Shown: positions 34,651 to 44,504, counted from the first letter of the stretch. The stretch is 64,000 nt of DNA from Acheta domesticus (GCA_031308135.1 JAHLJT010008756.1:130818997-130882996); one strand, 5' to 3'. The notes: generated by a model from the letters alone, not told the origin. Translations and numbers: made by a program.

Positions 34651-35220
34651 TAGAGATGCGACATGACAACCAAACATCGATGTTCAAAATTAAAATATCT
34701 TTCTTAATAAAAAACGAGCAAAAACAATTGGGGTTTTTAAACATCGATGTTTTAAAGTTGGTTTAGTAACTTGTAACATTAAATTCGTGCGTAGCAATTT
34801 AATTTGATTGCCATGCACATTAATTTATAATTAAAATTTAACTGAAAACAGAAACGTCTCTTCATGTGCAAAATTCGAGGAAAGACGAAGGAAATACCGG
34901 GAGATCTTGATCATCTCTGGGGAAGCATAGTTGTCTGTTTGACGGTAGAACCGTGTACTCGTTTGGTTCGAACACGTAAACAATGGTACCAAGAGTTATT
35001 AATTCAGTTCAATTTCAACTTCTGCAAAATAGTGATTTTGTGCATTTTTCAACCACAACCAAAACATCGTAAACGTTAAAAAACAACGAGTCAAAACGTC
35101 GATGTTGAAAACACATCCGCTTAATTCATCGGTGTTTAAAAAATTATTGAAGAACGTGTTAGAACATCGATATTTTTATAGAAAAATCGATGTTTTGAAA
35201 ACATCGACGTCTAATCCCTA
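34651..35220. mobile_element. hAT-like element with AACATCGATGTT palindromes
   Basis: The left end TAGAGATGCGACATGAC and right end (minus strand) TAGGGATTAGACGTCGATG are imperfect inverted repeats. Near both ends the 12-bp palindrome AACATCGATGTT and close variants recur (about 34671, 34740, 35098, 35164, 35187, 35200). Some insect hAT elements have TAGGGATG-type ends followed by ATCGATGTTTT words, which suggests the assignment. No 8-bp target duplication is evident (GCGT is shared at best) and there is no transposase. Confidence 0.6.
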
Positions 35221-35639
35221 GCGTCGAGCAGGGCGCAGAAGGAGGCGGCGGGTGCAGAAGGGGGCGGGGCTGGGGCGTGACAAGAAGTGGGGAGTATCAG
35301 GCGACGTGCAGAGCTAAAGTGAAGACAGGGTGGTTGGTCGAGTCGGAGAGGGAGCTGCATCAAGGTGGAATATTGGAAGACGTATTATCCGCGCGCGTTT
35401 TTTGAAGCCCACATTTTGCTAGATGCGTGAGGAGTGGGAGGTTTGGTTATTTTGAGGATAGGAGGATTTCATCAAAACTGTAGCCTGCTTTTCAATGCAA
35501 AATAGTTTCTTTTATACGGGAGCCAACATTCCTGAGAACAACGCTCGTTGCTATCATTTATTCTTAATTCAACTTATGATAGTATGGAAGTGGGAATAGG
35601 TATTCCGGTGTTGAAAAGAAGATGCGCGTATAATAGTGG
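35221..35639. other. Unique sequence
   Basis: G-rich near 35235-35290, otherwise featureless. Confidence 0.5.
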
Positions 35640-36010
35640 AAAGTGCGGTTCCAGCTAGCGACGGAGAGGAAGTGATGTTAAAGCTAGCGACGGAAAGGAA
35701 ATGGAGTTTGAGCTAGTGACGGAGAGGAAGGGGGGTGCCAGTTAGCGACGGAGAGAAAGAGGGTTTCCAGTTAGCGACGGAGAGGAAGTGATGTTAGAGC
35801 TAGCGACGGAAAGGAAATGGAGTTTGAGCTAGTGACGGAGAGGAAGGGGGGGTGCCAGTTAGCGACGGAGAGAAAGAGGGGTTCCAGTTAGCGACGGAGA
35901 GGAAGTGATGTTAGAGCTAGCGACGGAGAGGAAGGGGGGTTCCAGTTAGCGGCAGAGAGGAAGTGGGGTTCCAGCTAGCAATGGAGAGGAAGCTGTTCCA
36001 TATACCGATG
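35640..36010. repeat. ~29-bp minisatellite with 117-bp higher order
   Basis: Units contain AGCTAGCGACGGAGAGGAAG or AGTTAGCGACGGAGAGAAAG followed by a variable 8-9 bp. A four-unit block recurs: GTGATGTTA starts at 35672, 35788 and 35905, so the higher period is 116-117 bp. Later units (35935-36010) are divergent. Confidence 0.9.
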
Positions 36011-36039
36011 GAGAGAAAAGTGGTATGCCACAGACGAGG

Positions 36040-37110
36040 ATGGGTTGCATCGCAGGAGGTGGAAGAATCGGGGAGGCGAACGAGGGGCGGGTGCGTGGGC
36101 GGAAGTGGTGGCTGGCGGAGGGTGCGCAGGTGCCAGGTGCGGGGCCGGGGCCGGGGCTCCGGGGCGAGGCGCGGGCCGGCCGCAGGCGTGCGGTCGGGGC
36201 GCGGGCGGGCGCTGGGCGGGCGTGTGCACCGCGTGCGGTGTTGTCACGGGCGGTGCCCCGCGCCGCTGTTTGCGCAGGCGGACGGGCGGAGGGGGCGGGC
36301 GAACGCCGGTGCGGCGCCGCTTGCGCCTGCAATTTGGCTGTTTGTGCAAGTCGTATTTCGGCGCCCTCGCCCTCGCCGCTGTTTGCGCGCGGCGCGGAAG
36401 TCCAGGCGGGGTTGGGAGGGGCGGGGCTGGTGAGGAGGGACGGGGCTGACGGGGAGGAGCGGGAAAGGGCATGGCGGGGGATAGGCGGGGCTGGGATGGG
36501 CGGAGTGGGGCTCGGCGAGGAGAGGAGTGTGGAGGGGTTGCGGGGACGGGGAGGTGAGGGTAGGAGAGGAAGTGGTGGGGCGGGTCTGGCGAGGTGGGGC
36601 GGGAGAGAGGTGGGGCTGGGCAGGGCGAGCCGGGCTGGTCGGGGCGGGCTGGACGATGATAGCTGGGCGGGGCGGGGCTAGGCTGGTCGGGGTGCGGTTG
36701 GGCGGGGCGGGGTGTGGCGGGGCGGGGTTGGGCGGGGCGGGGCTGAACGGGGCTGGGCTGGGCTGGGCGGAGCGGTGCTCGGCGAGTAAGGGCGGGGAGG
36801 TGAGGTGTGGAGAGGAAGTGGTGGGGCGGGGCTTGCGAGGTGGAGCGGGTCTGGCGGGAAAGGGCGGGAGAGAGGCGGGGCTGGGTAGGGCGAGCCGGGC
36901 TGGTCGGGGCGGGTTGGACTATGATAGCTGGGCGGGGCGGGGTTGGGCGGGGCGGGGCTGAACGGGGATGGGCTGGGCGGAGCGGTGCTCGGCGAGTAGG
37001 GGCGGTAAGGTGGGGTGTGGAGAGGAAGTGGTGGAGGGGGGCAGAGAGGAGCGGCGCGGAGGGTTCCAGGCGCCGCGTGGCGCTGTGCGGCGCCGCACCG
37101 CGCCGCGCCC
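36040..37110. repeat. G-rich minisatellite block
   Basis: 36060-36420 is CpG-rich and mostly unique. 36420-37040 has GGCGGGGCTGGGC-like words and two ~300-bp related halves: GAGAGGAAGTGGTGGGGCGG occurs at about 36564 and 36808, and CGGGCTGGTCGGGGCGG at about 36630 and 36896. This indicates a large duplication on top of the short units. Long frames on both strands are artefacts. Confidence 0.85.
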
Positions 37111-37261
37111 GATAGACAAATAACGAGCCCCGGGGCAGTGAGCAACCGCGCGCAGTTGCTCGGCCGTTCGCGCGCGCTGCGCTCTCGTGGCCGCGGCCGG
37201 GCCGTTCTGCTCGCGCCCGCGCCGGCTGATTGAGCTCGGAGCCTCCATTGCCGCTGGCTGT

Positions 37262-37545
37262 GTAATGCATCTCACTTCCATGTCCTCCGGTTCGAGTCTC
37301 GACGCAGCAGGTTTTCGATACCGGCCTGATTGCTACGTGGAACTCAACCGCTGCCTGGAGAGTTGCAGCAGTTGCCTGTTCTGATCGGTAGTTTTTCGTG
37401 ATTTCGCCGTTTAACACGATAAAAATGCCGAAGTAGTACCCTAACACACGTAGTACCCTAACACGACGTAGTACCCTAACAGGAGCCACGATCCGCGAGC
37501 GACTTTTTCTTCCTCTTCCTTGCGCTATTGTTTCCCTCATTCCCA
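37262..37545 (+). mobile_element. SINE-A-like 5' part
   Basis: Begins in the tRNA-like head with a B-box GGTTCGAGTCTCGAC (37290-37304), then TTTTCGATAC, GAGAGTTGCAGCAG, TGCCTGTTCTGATCGGTAG and AACACGATAAAAATGCCG. The normal CAGTGCCCTAAC word is expanded: AGTACCCTAACA occurs three times at 37434-37480. Similarity stops near CTTCCTCTTCCTTGCGCTAT. The 3' half is missing. Confidence 0.75.
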
Positions 37546-38099
37546 TTTGTATTTACAAACCACGCACATCTGCAGATCAGTCTTTTTTTATTTCCGCTAT
37601 CTCCAGCTGCGTTATCCTTATGATGGAGGATTGGAAATTTAAAGGTATATTTGCATTTTATATTATCGAGAATTTCCATTCCCGAATTCAGTTTTATTCC
37701 ATCCTTTGTGTTTTTCTAAATGCACATCGCAAGCACAATATTTGAATGCAGATAATAAAATAAATCAACGAATTTCCAGATCTACAAAGCCTTTTAATTT
37801 CATTTCCGTAAAATATCATGTTTGTTGTAATTATATAAAATACATTTTTAACGAATATTTTTCTTGTTCCAGGTAAGAAAATCTGCATGATGGGAACTAA
37901 TATTGCGCGAAGAAACTAGAATATTGCAACATACGAGGAAAATGTAAGTAAAAGAGTTCCTTTGTAATGTAATGACCAACTAAAATTGATAAAATAATCT
38001 TGTGTCTTTTAGAATTTTCATCCCGCCGACTAGAAGCCACAAAACAAACCACGAAGTAACCTATAGAACTGTAAAAATCATTCATTTGTTCATGATTGC
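37546..38099. other. AT-rich unique sequence
   Basis: No recognised feature. Confidence 0.5.
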
Positions 38100-38295
38100 C
38101 CCGTTTAAGCTTTCTGACTCCGATTTTTAGTTGTCCTGGAGGGATGGAAGATCGAATGATGATGATCATGAAGGGTGAATGGACTACACACAAAAAACAC
38201 ACCCATGCCCGAGGCGAGACCCGAATCCACGATCCTTTTGTCCGAGATCTGCCACGGCACTGTCTTAGCGATCTCGGATAACCGGACGAGCCTAT
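38100..38295 (-). mobile_element. SINE-B copy 2
   Basis: On the minus strand: GAGATCGCTAAGACAGTG (A-box region), GGATTCGGGTCTCGCCTCGG (degenerate B-box region), then a body with CATCATCATTCGATC. Its 5' end directly adjoins an (AAT)n microsatellite. The 3' body is of the same subtype as the copy at 38393-39274. Confidence 0.8.
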
Positions 38296-38296
38296 A

Positions 38297-38297
<1 letters not shown>

Positions 38298-38349
<52 letters not shown>
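38298..38349. repeat. (AAT)n microsatellite
   Basis: About 17 AAT trinucleotides, followed by an inverted short ATT run (38352-38363) so that a weak hairpin can form. Confidence 0.95.
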
Positions 38350-38392
38350 TTATCATTATTATTACTACTATAATTTTTGTTTCATGAATTAG

Positions 38393-39274
38393 CCATAATG
38401 GGGCCACGCGATACGTGTATCGCGGTGGGGCTCAGCTTAATCGGGCTAGGTACACGTTACTTTTCTGTAGGAGAAGAATAGCATTTTAATGCTAATTCCA
38501 TTTTTATACCCGAGGACTTTTAGCGCTGGTGGATGAAATGAAATGATGATGATGATAATGAATGATTAAATAGACTCACACGTACAGAGACACACACAAC
38601 ACAACCATGCCCGAGGCGAGACTCAAACCCTCGATCCTTTGGTTCGAGATTACCGGGAGAGATGGCTCAGTGCATCAACCTGATGTCATTACAGTGTCTG
38701 TGACCGGGAGGTCCTAGGTTCTCGTCCCGACGGCGGCAGGATTTTCGACACTAGCTTTTCAGCTAGGTCCAATTCAGTCGCTGTCTGAAGGAGAATTCTA
38801 GCGGCCGGCTGCTCTGATCGGTAGTTTTCCGTGGTTTCTCCCATCAACACCAGGCGAATGCCGGAGCAGTGCCCTAACAAACGGGACACGGACCCCGCCC
38901 GATCTTTCCTTCCTCTTTATTGTCCTATCCTCTCCCCTTACACACATACACACACACTTACACTAACATGCACTAAACTACCACACATGACGGGAGACCG
39001 GTCGGGAGCTTACAGCTTTCCCGGCTGGGGCGGTGCCCCGCTGGTGGGAGATACCTGGTTGAGGGGGAAAACCCCGCTGGTCGACGGTAGGTCGGCGCCA
39101 GATCTCGCCATACAGCGGGGAAAAGATCATCGCCACCTCCCAAGAAAAACACGCACTAGACTTACGGGACTAATGGCCAAAGTAGTTGATGTGCCCGGAA
39201 ACACGAATCAATCAATCAATCAATTGGAGATCGACACAGCCCTATTGCTTTAGCGATCTCGACCATCGGTTCGT
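38393..39274 (-). mobile_element. SINE-B copy 3, split by a SINE-A insertion
   Basis: The 3' part (38393-38650) contains GATGATGATGATAATGAATG and the B-box GGGTTTGAGTCTCGCC on the minus strand. The 5' part resumes at 39227 with GAGATCGACACAG..GCTTTAGCGATCTCGACC. Removing 38651-39226 and one GAGAT restores the family order. The 3' part also holds palindromes CGCGATACGTGTATCGCG (38407-38424) and TAGCATTTTAATGCTA (38478-38493); whether these belong to the SINE is unclear. Confidence 0.8.
38651..39226 (+). mobile_element. SINE-A, near full-length copy
   Basis: A 576-bp copy nested in SINE-B and bounded by the direct repeat GAGAT (38646-38650 and 39227-39231). The tRNA-like head has an A-box ATGGCTCAGTGCATCAAC (38662-38679) and a B-box-like GGTTCTCGTCCCGAC (38715-38729); the copy at 40985-41542 keeps the canonical GGTTCGAGTCC. 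The body continues through CTAGCGGCCGGCTGCTC, GATCGGTAG, GCCCTAACAAACGG, GATCTTTCCTTCC, CACACATACACACACAC, GACGGGAGACCGGTCGGGAG, GCCCCGCTGGTGGGAG and CGGTAGGTCGGCGCCAG to the tail (CAAT)n. Such a layout, tRNA head plus unrelated body plus simple tail, defines a tRNA-derived SINE transcribed by RNA polymerase III and moved by a partner LINE, which is not identified here. Confidence 0.9.
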
Positions 39275-40406
39275 CATTATTATTATTTTTCCTCTAAATC
39301 ACGACTTAAGATGTTATGTGTCGGCTGAATATAAAATCTACTCCAGGTTGCAACCAGCTACCTAAGGAGCAGATCTAGGGACTGTCGGTGCCTCTACAAT
39401 ACTTTGCGCAAAATGTGGGCTGTTCCAAATAAAGCTATTTCTTGCACTTCCCAGTCTTTTGGATTACCTGGGAGTTTAGACAAGTTCTTACACAAATTTT
39501 GCGGAACAAATCCCAGAGCTCCGATAACTATCGGGACGACCTGTGCTTTTACGCCCCACATTCGGCTGATCTCGATTTCCAAACTCTTGTATTTAAGACT
39601 TTTCTCTGCCTCCTTGGTAACGACGTTTTGATCGCAAGGTACAGCAACATCCACAAGCAAACACGATTTGTTCTCCAAATCCCGGATGACTATATCCGGT
39701 TTGTTTGCTGCTATCGTGCGATCAGTTTGAATTTGTTGGTCGTACAATATCGTACACAATCCAACAGACGTCACCGGTTTCGGTGAGTGTTCGTACCACT
39801 TGGGGCATGTGTTCGGAACTTCGAGGGCGGTACAGATCTGCCAGTGGAGGTAGTTACACACCCTGTCGTGTCTTTTCAAGTATTCGGTCTTTGCTAGGAT
39901 TGGACAAGCTGAGACAATATGATCAATGGTTTCTACGTGTTCCTGACAAATGCGGCATTTATCATCTTGGGAAATTTTGAGAACCGCTTTATCATAATGT
40001 CGTGTTCTCAAGGCCTGATCTTGGGCAGCTATTACTAATGCTTCCGATTCTGGCTTCATTCTTCCCCTTTTAAGCCACATAAATGATTGATCTTTATTGA
40101 TCTGTACCTTGTCCATTCTTTTTAGATATTGTCCGTGGAGTGGTTTGTCTCTCCACGATTTCTTTAACATTTTTTGTGTCTCAAATTTCATGTTAAGTAG
40201 CATCAGAAGTTCAGTGTCTCTGTCATTCTGGTTGTCTTGCATAGTCTTGTTCGCAATGCTTCTTGCTACACTTACAATGCCTCTGTTTCCCATTCTTCGG
40301 TCAGATTTCATGACCTGCCTCATTAGTGGGTCATCTTGATGGCTGACTACATACTTTCCCATCCCGGTTATTGCATTGTGCCAGGAGGCTTCAATTTGTC
40401 TCAGGC

Positions 40407-40444
<38 letters not shown>
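39275..40444 (-). mobile_element. 5'-truncated RLE-type LINE in a TAA repeat
   Basis: Minus-strand element with its coding end at 39394-40407 and a ~105-bp 3' untranslated part (39289-39393). It is bounded by TAA-type repeats on both sides: (TTA)n on the + strand at 40407-40444 next to the 5' truncation and (ATT)4 at 39275-39287 beyond the 3' end. Members of the R4/Dong group of LINEs are known to insert into TAA repeats, which agrees with this arrangement. Its 3' end abuts the 5' end of SINE-B copy 3. Confidence 0.8.
39394..40407 (-). CDS. LINE polyprotein C-terminus: zinc knuckle + restriction-like endonuclease
   Basis: An uninterrupted frame of 337 codons enters from the TAA repeat and ends in TAG at 39394-39396. 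Counting from the first ATG (40360-40362, 322 residues), residues 136-153 form a CX2CX8HX4C zinc knuckle (C136, C139, H148, C153). Residues 221-238 form KPD-X14-D, the catalytic PD..D pattern of the restriction-like endonuclease of R2/R4-type LINEs, followed by KY at 257-258. The end GTAHILRKVL is shared with many animal elements of this kind. In the full protein the endonuclease nicks target DNA and the upstream reverse transcriptase copies the RNA there; the reverse transcriptase is absent here, lost by 5' truncation. The ATG is probably internal, not a real start. Lack of stops and frameshifts suggests a young insertion. Identification of the family type is firm; the exact clade (R4/Dong or a relative) is inferred. 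Confidence 0.88.
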
Positions 40445-40590
40445 GTATGATAAAGTATGGTTTGAAGGGGACGATGAAAATGAAGATATGCGAATATTCT
40501 GAAGCCGGAAGTCCGACTAATATTTCATATGGGGGAGTTATTTTTTTTCAATCGTTCAGTCGATTTACAAAATGAATATTGCTTCGAAAT
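40445..40590. other. AT-rich unique flank
   Basis: Right flank of the TAA repeat. Nothing recognised. Confidence 0.5.
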
Positions 40591-40984
40591 GAATGTTGCA
40601 TCCAGAGAACGGAATATCCGTCCGCCCCTCATTCGGTCCACGAGGTCTACTCGCTTGCAAGCAAGCAGCCGCCGCCGCGTGCAATTCCTCGGAGCCCCAT
40701 TGCGCGTCGTTAAAAGAGCCGGCGTCCTGGGAGGCCCGGCTGATTGATTGGTCATTACGCCGCCGCGCGGGCGGGGCGGGCGTCGGGCCGGGCTCGGGTA
40801 ACAATTAGCTCTGCGCGAGGGCGGAACGCGGGCGGGGGGGTGGGCGAATGGGCGATTTGGGCGTCGCGGCGCTGCCCGGGGACCGTCGACCCTCCCCGCT
40901 CCTTCCTGCTCTGAGTCACCGGTTGCAAATGTCGCATCGTCACGCGTTTGCGGAGAGTCGTCACGTTGGCGAACGTGGTGCCTG
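40591..40984. promoter_or_regulatory. CpG-rich unique block, possible regulatory DNA
   Basis: Non-repetitive and CpG-dense, with AT cores embedded in GC sequence (GGCTGATTGATTGGTCATTA, GTAACAATTAGCTC). TGATTGAT and CAATTA resemble homeodomain/Exd-type words. There is no TATA box, Inr-plus-DPE arrangement or transcript that I can support, so this is only a candidate. Confidence 0.25.
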
Positions 40985-41542
40985 GTTGATGGATTGATTT
41001 GTGTTTCCGGGCGCGTCAACTACTCTGGTCATTAGTCCTATAAGTGTTTTTTCTCGGGAGGTGGCGATGATCTTCTTCCCCGCTGGATGGCGAGATCTGG
41101 CGTCGAACTACCGTCGACTAGCGGTGTTTTCCCCTCAACCACGTATCTCCCACCATCGGGGAACCGCTCCAGCCGGGACAAGCTGTAAGCTTTCGACCGC
41201 TCTCCCGGCATGTGTGGTAGTGTAGTGCATGTTAGTGTAAGTGTGTGTGTGTAAGAGGAGAGGATAGGATGAGACAAGGAAGAGGAAGGAAAGATCGCGC
41301 GCGGTCCTTGGCCCGTTTGTTAGGGTACTGCTACGGCATTTGCCTGGTGTTGATCGGAGAAACCACGGAAAACTACCGATCAGAGCAGCCGGCTGCTAGA
41401 ATTCTCTTCCAGACAGCGACTGAATTCGACCTAGCTGACAAGCTAGTGGCGGTAGGATTTTCGACGTCGGGACTCGAACCTAGGACCTCCCGGTCAGAGG
41501 GACTGCAGTAACATCAGGTTGATGCACTGAGCCATCTCTCCC
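40985..41542 (-). mobile_element. SINE-A, near full-length copy
   Basis: Inverted relative to the copy at 38651. The tail is TTGATGGATTGATT at 40986-40999. The head, on the minus strand, begins GGGAGAGATGGCTCAGTGCA (A-box) and has the canonical B-box GGTTCGAGTCCCGACG. The body is co-linear with the other copy. The two form a pair of inverted repeats around ~1.8 kb containing the LINE. Confidence 0.92.
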
Positions 41543-41674
41543 TGTATGTGCTGACCGGTGTTGAGGTTCTTACCTTGTCCGACTGAATTGAAGACCTCGG
41601 CGCAATATCATGCTATGCCACTATACGTAATTATCTGAGACAAAAGGCATGTCAAAGTTTAGAAAGTGCTTTCT

Positions 41675-42054
41675 ACTCTTTCAGTCTGAATCAGTGAAAA
41701 AACTACTGATTGACAGTGACTATTCACTGATGGTGTCAGTTTTAACCCTGCCACTGACAATCAGTGAATTGAACTGAACAAATCAGTGACAATTGAGTCC
41801 ACTTTTTGAATCAGTGAAACTTCACTGTTTGAATCAGTGAAATCTGTGAAAACATCAGCACGTGAACGACTGAACGATCAGTGAGCGGTGGTGGCGCGGC
41901 ACTTTTACCACTGACGATCAATGAAATGCTGGCCGTCATTATGAAACACATTCATTTCAACTGAACGTCACATTCATTTCAACTGAAGATACCAGTGACT
42001 TCGGCTCTCACTGATTGAATCAGTGACAATTTCACTGATTCAGATTCAGAGAGT
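41675..42054 (-). mobile_element. CACTGATT-rich TIR element, copy 3
   Basis: Reverse orientation to copies 1 and 2, starting ACTCTTTCAGTCTGAATCAG and ending CACTGATTCAGATTCAGAG. It has a small internal duplication, CACATTCATTTCAACTGAA- at 41945 and 41968. Flanks give no clear target duplication. Confidence 0.87.
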
Positions 42055-43341
42055 GGGATAAAGAACATTAATTAAAAATTGCACTGCCAACTTGCCAACA
42101 GTTTTTTTCATGTTGGTACTTCTCGCAGACCATTTATGGCTGTCTCTTGGTTAATTACACCAGAGTGTTTATACGAAAACCGTATAGTTGATTCCACGTG
42201 GATATGAGAAAACATATTTCACCTTACAACCACATCACGTAGTTACGAGAGCGAACTATATTCACAGACCTATGCAAGTTTCTCAATTGTTCTGAGAGCT
42301 ATTTTCGAATAACTGCCTGTACAGTAGAGTTCCGAGTGTCATAACAAGCCTCTGACAAATGACTGTTGTGGTCATACACGAAGTAGGCTCTTCAACGATG
42401 CACGTCGGTGCATGTAGTTCAAGACTTCGGATGTGAAAACCCACACAGCAAGTATATTGCTCAAATGGCGCATTCTGTATTGCCTGACTGTATAGTGCGA
42501 AACGACGAAATGCTAATTACTTCCGTGACACCCCTCTCCCCCTCACGATTCAAAAATGAATTGCTCATTGTACATTGCTTTTGCCGGCCACATAGAGCCC
42601 AGACGAAACGACAATGAAGCTAAAAGTAAATTTTGAACTCGGGAAAATTCGGTTCACACAGCATTTCGATTTTTGAGACTTGTTATACAATTCAGTCTGC
42701 ATCAGTTTACCAACACAAATGATCACGATTGACGCCCCAAAACGATTTTATTTCCTTTTCAGGGCAGTTATTGAGAAGCTACTTGTGTGTGCTTTCTTTC
42801 CAATAAAAAAAAACTGTTATGAGGGTAAATTACTGCCGTAGGCTCTTACGTTGGCCTCAATTGTATTCTGCTGGTGGAGCCCTTGAGGAACTCTGGAGGG
42901 CCTCCATGTCATTTTATAAAATTAGCTATTATTATTATTATTGCCACTGTGCGTAATCTCTGTAAAAAAAAGTGGATTAATTTTAAGGGAATACTAATCA
43001 ATGAAGTCCAAAATATTAATTCTTCTAATTTATAATAAATTCCCTCAAGATATTTTTATTTAAATGCTTTAATGAACAATTTTTTTGTATCTATATTAAT
43101 TTTCGTTTCTTTTTTCGTAGGAATTCATAATACTTACAGGATTTATGACACAAGTAGGATAGTGGAAATGGTTGGCGCTTCGCAAGTAGTTCTGCACGCA
43201 ACTCGTTGCCCGTTCGATTAGGAAAAAACACCAACAGGACAATTCCCACGCCCTTTCTAGTTTCCAGTCCGCATTATCCGTCATATCAATCATTCGCAGG
43301 ACTTTTATATTGACCTCGAGTTAGTCTTAGATCTCATTAGG
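42055..43341. other. AT-rich unique sequence
   Basis: 42830-42945 (GTAGGCTCTTACGTTGGCCT .. ATTAGCTATTATTATTATTA) ends in a (TTA)n run and may be the 3' end of a further TAA-tailed retroelement, but no coding part is present. An open frame at 43096-43293 (minus) is unrecognised. Confidence 0.4.
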
Positions 43342-43562
43342 TTTTTTTTTAAGGTCGCATCAACATCTAGGTCATTAGCGACCATTATTGGGTTAAACGT
43401 TATGGTAAATTACCATTGGTAACTGTGAAGATGATATGGTGATGATAGGGGGTGAAAGAACGAACACAAATATAACCATGCCCGAGGCGGGACTCGAACT
43501 CGCGACCTTTCGATCCGAGGTCGCTACGACATTATTGGCTTAGCGATCTCGGCCACCGGGGA
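43342..43562 (-). mobile_element. SINE-B, best-preserved copy
   Basis: On the minus strand: GGTGGCCGAGATCGCTAAGC (A-box region), GAGTTCGAGTCCCGCCTCGG (canonical B-box), CATGGTTATATTTGTGTTCG, and the 3' end GTCGCTAATGACCTAGATG, TTGATGCGACCTT followed by an A run. The head resembles a tRNA of the Leu/Ser type, but this is only a sequence impression. Confidence 0.88.
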
Positions 43563-44235
43563 TCTTCTAAAGTTTGTTTCTCCTATTAGAATCTCCCTAG
43601 GAATAACTGTATAGAATACACGCGACGTAAGAATGGATAATTGCTGAGGAATACGCTGGTAACAACTACTGTCCCATATATATGACCATTTTGATATTTC
43701 AATATTGTTGTTAATAACAGAACCTGGGTGGTTCGGTTCAATATAGAGGAGCTTTATATATCAGGTTATATTTTCATTCTTTGTTCAATTATAAGAAAAC
43801 AACAATTTTCCTGTAGCATGAGTTATTACGAATTGATGTATGTTTGGCTATACAATTTTCATAGCTGGAGTTGTTAGAAAATGTTTACAAACAGTAAGCT
43901 AAAGTTTGGAGAACAGTTTTTCCTCCTCACTGTGATCAATAGCATGAATGCATTAAGGCACGAACTAGCGAGATCAATCTACGAAGATCAAAAGCACTTT
44001 TTTTTGCAATGAACATTTTACATTTTTTGTCTAGTTGATGAAACGAATGCATACATCATAAAACAAGCTACTGTAATTTAAGATTGGATTCTTGTAAAGA
44101 TATTACGTCTGGTATGTATCGTTACTGATTTTTCTACGAAACGGGTTCTCGCTCTCTGTACTCTGAGAAGCAAAGAAACACAAGTGCTAGTGGACAGACA
44201 AACAATATCTACGCAATCCGTGCAGCCGAAGGCAG
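43563..44235. other. AT-rich unique sequence
   Basis: No recognised feature. Confidence 0.5.
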
Positions 44236-44255
44236 CAGGGCGATGGGGAGAGGTG

Positions 44256-44405
44256 GGCGGGGGCTGGGCGGGGGCTGGGCGGGGGCTGGGCGGGGGCTGG
44301 GCGGGGGCTGGGCGGGGGCTGGGCGGGGGCTGGGCGGGGGCTGGGCGGGGGCTGGGCGGGGGCTGGGCGGGGGGCTGGGCGGGGGCTGGGCGGGGGCTGG
44401 GCGGG
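44256..44405. repeat. 11-bp G-rich minisatellite (GCTGGGCGGGG)n
   Basis: About 13-14 nearly perfect 11-bp units with a single extra G near 44371. Each unit supplies two G runs, so G-quadruplex formation is possible on this strand. Confidence 0.95.
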
Positions 44406-44504
44406 CCACTGACGTTATTTTTCCCGAAGCGGCCGGCGTGTTTGGGCGCAAAGATATCGCCAGGGCTTCCGCGACCGACCGAAGCCAGTGCGGGACTGGG
44501 AGGC

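Noticed and set aside
35975..37546. 523-codon minus frame
   Set aside because: Crosses a minisatellite block and part of a SINE; no recognisable protein segment.
38831..39253. 140-codon + frame
   Set aside because: Translation of SINE-A; related frames appear in the other copies.
39404..39980. + strand frames opposite the LINE
   Set aside because: Shadow frames of the minus-strand LINE coding sequence.
41463..41542. tRNA gene on the minus strand
   Set aside because: It is the SINE-A head; no cloverleaf can be closed.
42830..42945. Additional TAA-tailed retroelement 3' end
   Set aside because: Only a short (TTA)n run after unique sequence; no coding part or second copy in the window to support it.
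43480..43560. tRNA gene on the minus strand
   Set aside because: A- and B-boxes are present but the acceptor and anticodon arms do not fold, and the same head is followed by a SINE body at several sites.
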